Source: Xiphophorus maculatus (lineage: Eukaryota; Chordata; Actinopteri; Cyprinodontiformes; Poeciliidae). Taken from it: a stretch of DNA of 64,000 nucleotides. This document shows, in pieces, positions 50,441-64,000 of the stretch. The notes under the pieces are model-generated. The model did not search any database, was not told the origin of the DNA, and saw nothing but the letters and a program-made list of their open reading frames with translations. Numbering within the stretch: the first letter of the stretch is position 1; every line of letters starts with the position of its first letter. The position numbers and the translations under genes were made by a program. The DNA is taken from contig NC_036461.1 of NCBI RefSeq assembly GCF_002775205.1, positions 13,615,015 to 13,679,014 on the forward strand, in the 5' to 3' direction.

Positions 50441-50880
50441 GAAGTTTATTTGCATAGCACATTTCAGCAACAAGGCAGTTCAAAGTACTTTACATGATAA
50501 AAAACAAAGCACAATAACCAATTATGAAACAAGCAATTAACATTACTATTTGTTAAGTACCATCATCAAAATCACCACTGATCAAATATATTGATTCATG
50601 TCAGTTCATGCTAAAATTGCCACTGGCTATATTGATCAGTGCCAAGTCAGTTTTGCAGTTTTCTGGAAGTTTGTTCCACATATGGGATTTGTGGCACCTA
50701 CTTGTGAGACCAAGCAAACAAAACAGGTAGGTTCTTTTCACAAACATAAATGGTCCAAATCTCTTCTCGTCTCATTCTTGTACTCGCTTCATGTCAGTTC
50801 ATGCAAGAATTGCCACTGGCTGATCATATTTCATGTCTCATACACTCCTGCCAGTGGGGCTAACTAGCTAAATCAGGCCC
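50441..50880. repeat. Dispersed 'TTTATTTGCATAGCAC' repeat with internal direct repeats
   Basis: The core TTTATTTGCATAGCACATTT is shared with 6430 and 54530. Further in, a segment of about 32 bp starting 'catgtcagttcatgc' and ending 'attgccactggct' occurs at about 50597-50628 and again at about 50789-50820, 192 bp apart. 'tttctggaagtttgttccac' at 50658 is another motif common in fish repeats. No coding frame was recognised. Confidence 0.65.
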
Positions 50881-51738
50881 ATTATAAATCTATCTGCCTT
50901 GCAGTAATTTTGATGAGAATGTGACTAACGAGACAAAATTAACAAGAATAAAAATGAATGTATGCAAAACAACTCTGACCAGGTCCTTTGTGTGATATCA
51001 CTATGGACTTGCAACTTGTTTCTGGGAGAACAGACTTTGCTTTTATAAAATAGCAATTGAGTGATTTTACTGAAAAGTCTGAAGGGTGGTTTTAAAGTTG
51101 AATAAAACGAGTCAAATAAAAAAATGTTCACTCTAAATGTGTGTAAATTATGAAGTAGCATTCTTCAAATTTTCTATTACAAATCATTACTTCCCTTCAG
51201 CAGTATTTTATTTTTACTACAGTCACAGTTTTGCTGCATACGGTCCACAGTTCTGTTTCAGCCCCACGATTGGAGCAACAGCGAGTCTTACTTGTCAATG
51301 ACTGCTAACCACAGCCATGTTGTGATGCAACCAACCACTGCTAACAAGGCGTTGATATGGCCTGAGACAAAATATTTGAAATTTCACTACAACTAACCAC
51401 AAAGTCATATTTCTGACATTCTGCAATGTCATGCTCTGCAGTTTTTGGGGTTGAATATGAAATGTGGTCATTCTGGAATGTTTTACTGATCTCAATTTTA
51501 TTTGAATTCATCAGAATGTGCTGATTTCCCCCCCATGTTAGTCAAAATGTGCTGTGTAAGCTAATATGATTTACATAAACTTTCTTGCAGAATATAACAT
51601 GCAACTACTTGTATTTTGCCATTGCCCTATTTTTTTTAGAAATGTTACATGAGGCTGAGGAAACTTGACAGCAGTATGCGTGCAAGGAAAACTGTTCTGT
51701 GCAGGTTAATCCATCTTCTGTGTCTCTCTAGGTGATTA

Positions 51739-51772
51739 TGTTATTGGAAAAGGAGTGTTATTGGAAAAGGAG
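51739..51772. repeat. Perfect 17-bp tandem duplication
   Basis: TGTTATTGGAAAAGGAG is present twice back to back (51739-51755 and 51756-51772) with no mismatch, implying a recent slippage event. Confidence 0.95.
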
Positions 51773-52686
51773 CAACTTATATTGCTTTGTGCATTTAGGA
51801 GCATTTCTATATTCTTTATGTACTCAACCCAGTCATAAAGCGTTCTTTTAGTGTGATACAGTGCACAAACTTAAAATTAAAGTCCCCAGCTACTCTACCT
51901 CACAGCCATGAATTACTTGGAGTTGTTCTCACATACAAAATACCAATAAATTACACTGAAATTATTGGTTATAACTGGACGTCATGTAAGAAAGCCCAGA
52001 GATATGAAAGGTTTTGCGAGACACTTAATGGGTGGGTTCTGGAAGTCAAGGGTCATGCACCATGCGGTGTTTGCTGTCATGGGGAATGCTCACACATAGG
52101 CATTACTGTCTTTCTTCTCCCCCCGTGCTTGTATGTGTTTCTTTTTAAGAAGAAGCACTTTGTGCAGATAGTTGCTGCAACTTATCATCTATGTAATCCA
52201 TAAATACCTGGTTACTGCATTCACACGTCACCAGATCCTGGTACTGCATTTGCAATTTAGGCAGTCACGTCACTTGCCTTTATAAATTGTGCTCAGAAGA
52301 TGCTTAGGTTCCCATGAACAAGCTAGAACCCGACTTTATAAATGGCAGCCACTCCATGGAAGATTTGGAAAATCTCTCAAATTTTCTTCTAAAATGAGAA
52401 CCTGACGTCTTCAATTCCAAGGTGACGTCACACCAAATAAATCACTAAAGTAATGAGCTTATCTTGTGTAAATTAATTAATAGAAAAGAAATTACTTTAC
52501 CACATTGATTCAGCTTAGAATATTCAAGGCTTGCCTGTGACAATGAAATTAGGTGGGGTTTTTTCTAATTGTGGTTAATATGCATGCAAACAACAGAGTT
52601 AAGTCTATTGCACTTTACAATTCTTAATGAACCATGTCCAGAAAGGCATTCAGCTGGATGGCAGTCTTTTTTCAGTCATTCTACCG

Positions 52687-52720
<34 letters not shown>
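52687..52720. repeat. Poly-C/poly-G mononucleotide run of 34
   Basis: Thirty-four consecutive C residues, a rare kind of microsatellite in vertebrates. The run may be unstable and the assembled length unreliable. Confidence 0.97.
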
Positions 52721-53344
52721 TTCTCCAGTATTTTCACAACCCCCACAGGGAATAGAAAAAGAACTTAACTGCCTTATTTTGCAGTCTGGAATCTTACACT
52801 TTCCCCTTAGATATTTCCACACTTTTTCCACCAACTTAATGTGTCTTTCCTTCCTGTCCATCTGTCTAACACGTTCTCAGTTTCCGCCCCTGCTGCTTTC
52901 CGTCTGTCTTTGCTATTTACTCCATCTCAGAGAAGCCTGGCTTTCTGATATATGAGCCTCAAGACGCGTTTGCATTTCTAACTAGAGTGCCAAAGCACAA
53001 GCGGTCGCACCACTCTTCCTCTCTAGACTTTGAGCCAATGGCGTAATAGTCAGAAAAACTTGCATCAGGTCACATTTTGGCTAAATATATACATTTTATT
53101 GCTGTAAAATTATATCGGCTGTGGAGACATTATTAATAGCGTAAATTTGTGTTATTCAAAGTACATTCTGTGTTTACTTCGTTGCCTTGATGTATTTCTA
53201 CTATGCTTGCTCTGCACTGCCATCTCGTGGTTACCAAGGCAACTTCAGCACAAATGTATTGCACAAACCTGATCTTACAAATCGTCACCTCCAAAAATAG
53301 TGACCTACTATGTCATTTTTTTCTTTACAAAAGCTGTTGTAGGC

Positions 53345-53389
<45 letters not shown>

Positions 53390-53441
53390 AATAATAATAA
53401 TAATAATAATAATAATGAATAAATAAATAAATAAATAAATA
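53345..53441. repeat. Compound (AAT)n-(AAAT)n microsatellite
   Basis: AAT repeats run from about 53345 to 53416, broken once by 'aacact', then change to (AAAT)n through 53441. Confidence 0.97.
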
Positions 53442-54529
53442 ATTTGGCAAAACAATGACTTAGGCCATTATCTTAGGAAGGTGACAATATGCTACTGTAA
53501 CCACATTGGACAGAAATCTCTAAGTAAATAACATGCAGATGTCATGCACAATAAGCCTTGCACAGAAACACATAAAAAGAAATGTAAACAGATTTTGCAC
53601 ATTTTAAAAATGGTTATTTCTTAGTTGTGACTTCTTTTTAAAACCATGTTATCTGATGAGGTCTTTTCTCAAGTATGCATATGCGTTCTAATATTTGATT
53701 TTGCACTTGACACCAGCAGTAGACTAAAGTGAGAAATAAGTTGTTGCGTTAATATAATGTTAATATGATAAAATAATAAAGATGCAGATAACACACATTT
53801 TTTTATTTTAAGATGTCTTCTTTATATTGTTAACTCCAACCTGTCTTTAAAACAATACAATCTATTTCAAATGTTTTTAAGCAAATATAAGATTGTTAAT
53901 GCAAAACTACACACATGACCTGCTCTCGGAGAGTCATTAATCATATTATGCAACATAACCATTTATCTCATATTTCAATCTCTAGATTTTAGGTTAGATT
54001 TGAATGTTTAATTTGAATGAGCCTGTTTTATAACCCCAATGTGCCAAAGACTGTCAGCTGCCAAGTGCCTTGGAGCTGGCAGCTGATGAGTTTGAACTAC
54101 AGACAGAGTCAATGGAGGTTTCCACTGTGCTTTGACCTACTTCTGTAACAGAAGCACAATATAATTTCTCTACAGGATTTTTAAGACAAAAAGTTATTTG
54201 AACAAGAATCACTTTTGTCACAGCTTCATCTTTGTGGAACCTTTTATTTATGTTTGTGAAATGACAAACTAGGAGCATTTACAATGTTGTTTTTGTATCA
54301 AGGCTATCTAAAAAACCTTGATTTGAGACAAGCATGAAAACTGTAAAATATAAAATGGCCTAGACTGTTTACATATTCTTTTCCAAACTTCCTGAACTTC
54401 AGTCTTTTTGTAAAGATGTTATTAGGCTCTGTGAATCCACCTCAAGTTGTACAGTCTACAGGGATCTCTGTTTGGTACCTGGGGATAATACCAGTACTTC
54501 TTTAAAAGCAAGTGAGTAAAGTAAATAAA
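53442..54529. other. Spacer with no recognised gene
   Basis: AT-rich; only short frames (54054-54278 minus, 74 codons) without recognised similarity. Confidence 0.4.
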
Positions 54530-55115
54530 AATTCATTTATATAGCACGAGTTCCCATACAGATGTCACAAAGTGATTTACAAAAAGAGTAGCCCAAGAAC
54601 ATACAATGTATAATGCTGACAAAAAAAACCCACAACACAGTCAAAAATGCATTTCACATTTCACAAAAACCCACTAAAAGTTTTAATAAAAATATTTTAG
54701 CTGGTTTTTAAATGTATCAACAGAGTCCAAACTACATAGGCAGTGTATTTCCACAGTCTGGGTGACACCAGCTTGGAAAGATCAATCTCCTTGAGTTCTG
54801 ATGCAGATGTGTAACAACATAATAAACATTACTAAGGTGCTTAATGACATGAAAAAGCAATAGGTCCCCACATGGAGCCCAGAGGAATTCCATGAAACCC
54901 AGCCATAAATGACATTTTTTTCCCAGTAGGCTGTAAATTGGGCAGCAAAAGCCTTTTCAAAAAGCTTTGACATAAAAGGGGGTTTGGAAATAGGCCTATA
55001 GGTTTTATGTAAGATTGGATCCAAGTTGGGGTTATTTAAGTTTTCGTTCAACAATGGCATGTTTAAAAAAGACGAGGAACACCCAGTCAGAAGGGTAACA
55101 CTAAAACCCATAACA
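54530..55115 (-). mobile_element. Non-LTR retrotransposon reverse-transcriptase remnant
   Basis: On the minus strand, residues NLDPILHKTYRPISKPPFMS and then KLFEKAFAAQF (about 54930-55030) match the fingers region of LINE reverse transcriptases, where LDP...NYRPIS...PFLSK is conserved. After an internal deletion, another frame gives GIPLGSMWGPIAFS, matching the conserved PQGSxLGPxLF region. Near the 3' end 'DAGVTQTVEIHCL' precedes a 'TTTATTTATATAGCAC' sequence at about 54535. Frame changes and deletions make it inactive. It belongs to the L2/CR1/Jockey-like group broadly; the exact clade is not determined. Confidence 0.8.
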
Positions 55116-56055
55116 ACCCAAAGACCAATGACATAAAACATATTTATTTCTTCAAAAGAATGTTGGTTAAAAACTGTCCACCCAAAACCAAAATCAGAAA
55201 TCTACTTTATTGAAAAATATATATATTTTACCTATAATAAAAATGTGAGAATTTGAGTGCAAAAATGGATGCTGTTGAAAGAAAAAGAAAGTGATCTCTA
55301 AATTTTCAAGAAATTCTAGCTTGCTCTTTGTTTTTGTACACTGTCCTCTTTTGTGTGTATATATGAACGTTTTCACTTTCTTAAAAACCTAAAGAAAGAA
55401 TGAAAAAAACAAAATAAAAAGTTTGGATTCGTGCAAACTATAAAAAATAGAATTAGATTCTTCCTTTTTTTAAGAATATATTGAAGATCTCTTCTCTCAT
55501 CCCTGTGAGCGCAAAGGAGGGAATAACTAATTGCAGTATTTATACAAGAATTAATACAAGAATTGCTACTGACTGCACTTTTCTTCCTCCTGCCTGGCGC
55601 TGCATTCATATAGCTATTTTCCTGCTGATAAAACCAGTAAAAGTGGTTCCCTTAAGTGTTTAAGAGAATAACAAAATAGGATGATTACTTCTTAATGAAA
55701 CATGGTTTTTAATTATATAGATCCTTATTATTTTTACACAGATTCATGTATGACTATTTGCTGCATCTCTGGAAATTTGTAAAAGTGACACGTACTACGC
55801 AAACTACAAACACAAACTGTATCTCCTCTGTGGAACATGAGACATGTCGCTTTCTTATTCGGCTCGCTGGCCACTTATCAGAACTTCACAACCTTTGATC
55901 AGTCACATGCTAATGAACTGGTGATTATGAAGATTTACAGCATTTACAGCCTGATATCACATGTACTCACGGCCTGTCACCAGTTCAAACATCCTAAATA
56001 CAGGGCTAATGGTCGTGTAATTGACTCACTAAAACCTTCACCTTGTTGTTGTAGA
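55116..56055. other. 3' flank of kcnk17, may include its 3' UTR
   Basis: No gene recognised. Candidate minus-strand AATAAA hexamers (TTTATT on plus) occur near 55144 and 55205. Open frames here are short. Confidence 0.4.
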
Positions 56056-61712
<5,657 letters not shown>

Positions 61713-61925
61713 GTTGGCCAGGCAGTCCGAACGTTGACGTCCAGTTTTAGCTCGGAGTCTCAGCCTCTGCAGTCAGGTGCAAAGAGTAGAGAGGGTTTAC
61801 CTGGCGGACTCACATCACAGGCAAATGAACCTTTCCAGAGCACTACTGTTTCAATCACTTCACTGACCTGACATGCAAATCCAGAGGAGCAAAGTAAGAT
61901 AAGGGAGATAAGGCAGCACAAGTAG

Positions 61926-62450
61926 AAATGTACAATGTCTTGGAAAAACTAACATATGCACATCGCTTTAAAGTTTCTCACATTTTGTCAGCTTAGAACT
62001 AAAATCTTTAATGGGAAGTTTGAGATTTTATGTGATAACACAATCTCTTTCAAAATGATACCCCTTAATAAAAAATAGCACCATCAATTGTCTTCGGAAG
62101 TCCCAGAATAAGTAAACAGAGTCTATCAGTATGTGATTTAATCATGGAATATATCTAGCTGTTCATTTCGGTCTCTTGTTTTGCAAAGCTGATAGCGATG
62201 CACCTTAAAAGCCTAAACCAGTTTGCTGCAATGCATTGAAAGGTTGTATTGAAAAGTATTGATTCATCAGGAATGAAGACATATGGATGCGACATATTTA
62301 AGATTTTTATTGCTAATAAACCCTACATCCTCTTCCTTCCACTCCATCATTGTGCAATACTTTAATGTTGGTCAAATACAATAGGAACAAAAACATAAAA
62401 ATTTGTGATTGCAACGTGACAAATTGTGGAAAAAGTCCAGATGTATGAGC
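61926..62450. mobile_element. Internally deleted Tc1-like transposon between kcnk16 and kcnk17
   Basis: The left end has 'cttggaaaaactaac', 'tttctcacattttgtcagct' and 'gattttatgtgataacac'; the right end has 'gtgattgcaacgtgacaaat' and 'tgtggaaaaagtccag'. Between them, 'ttttgcaaagctgatagcg' and 'gaaaagtattgattcatcag' are the 3' end of the transposase region. Most coding sequence is deleted. It sits 0.2-0.7 kb upstream of the kcnk17 start codon. Confidence 0.75.
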
Positions 62451-62634
62451 TCCTTTGCACGGCATCTTGAATGAATGTCAGATATGCGTATTTGGTGTTT
62501 TTAATTTTGTCTTCTGAAAAACATAAGGCAGTGTCAGGTGAGGGCCATCCTCTTTTTTCCACCTCGCATCACCATCTTGATTAATGTGTTGGTTTAAGAT
62601 AGCCGTCCGTGCTCAAGTCACTAGAGTCTCCCGT

Positions 62635-62720
62635 CAGCACACAAGCACAGATGTGGACTGACATCAATGAACACACACAAAACACACGCACACACACCGC
62701 CCCACGCACACCCCCACACG
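62635..62720. repeat. CA-rich low-complexity tract
   Basis: Interrupted CACACA repeats between kcnk16 and kcnk17, with C-runs at 62699-62715. The surrounding 62451-63035 holds no recognised gene. Confidence 0.8.
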
Positions 62721-63035
62721 CCATGTGACAGGGTGTCGTGAAATAACAGCCCAGATATGAGCTTCCTGTTTGAACATCTAATCATACGGGTGGGAATCAG
62801 AAGAGAACAAGGAAAAGATAAACACCAATCATAGAATGGAAAAAACAGATGATTCCTGATCAAGCAGGCTTTCACACTGAGGTAGAACACAATATATCCC
62901 CAATATATGTATGTATTAAAACTGTTGTTGCCTCGTCTTGTATTAAGAGAGATATTAGAGAGAGAGAGAAAAAAGGATTAAATAAAGTATTAACCAGCAG
63001 AATAATATTACTTGAAAGAATTTTAAAGTCCATTG

Positions 63036-64000
<965 letters not shown>

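Noticed and set aside
52569..52955. 128-codon plus frame containing a polyproline stretch
   Set aside because: The proline run is only the translation of the poly-C microsatellite.

Overview
The window is vertebrate nuclear DNA, almost certainly from a ray-finned (teleost) fish. Every coding gene is split by GT-AG introns, many only 75-180 bp long. The spacers carry Tc1-like transposon debris, hAT-type MITEs, a non-LTR reverse-transcriptase remnant and long AT-rich microsatellites, a mixture typical of teleosts. All gene models below were assembled by hand from splice sites, codon phase and protein similarity recalled from known families; no search was run.

Layout. (1) 77-2838, plus strand: the last eight exons of iars2, mitochondrial isoleucyl-tRNA synthetase, from the KMSKS loop to the C-terminal zinc-binding tail. 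(2) 3820-15561, minus strand: a complete 35-exon rab3gap2 (1375 codons plus stop), the non-catalytic subunit of the Rab3 GTPase-activating complex, lying tail-to-tail with iars2. (3) About 15.6-23.8 kb: a gene-poor spacer with a 109-bp ATT microsatellite, a near-perfect hairpin and transposon remnants. (4) 25591-33730, minus: complete kcnk5 (TASK-2, two-pore-domain K+ channel, 525 aa, 5 exons) with a probable long 3' UTR and a GC-rich 5' flank. (5) About 34-56 kb: a 22-kb gene desert full of mobile-element remnants. (6) 56056-61712, minus: complete kcnk17 (TALK-2-like, 305 aa, 5 exons). (7) 63036 to beyond the right edge, minus: kcnk16 (TALK-1-like), missing its first exon and part of its second.

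How it fits together. The three potassium-channel genes stand head-to-tail on one strand. Exon 3 is 167 nt and exon 4 is 169 nt in all three, with identical intron phases, so they are an ancient tandem cluster matching the human KCNK5-KCNK17-KCNK16 order. The iars2/rab3gap2 pair corresponds to a different human chromosome (1q41 versus 6p21), so the 15.6-23.8 kb spacer is a synteny junction. No prokaryotic features (operons, Shine-Dalgarno sites, CRISPR arrays) occur. I found no strong case for an undescribed system. The most interesting points are the loss of the expected basic pH-sensor residue in kcnk17, the rearranged gene neighbourhood, two unexplained hairpins, and a short SNAG-like open frame.
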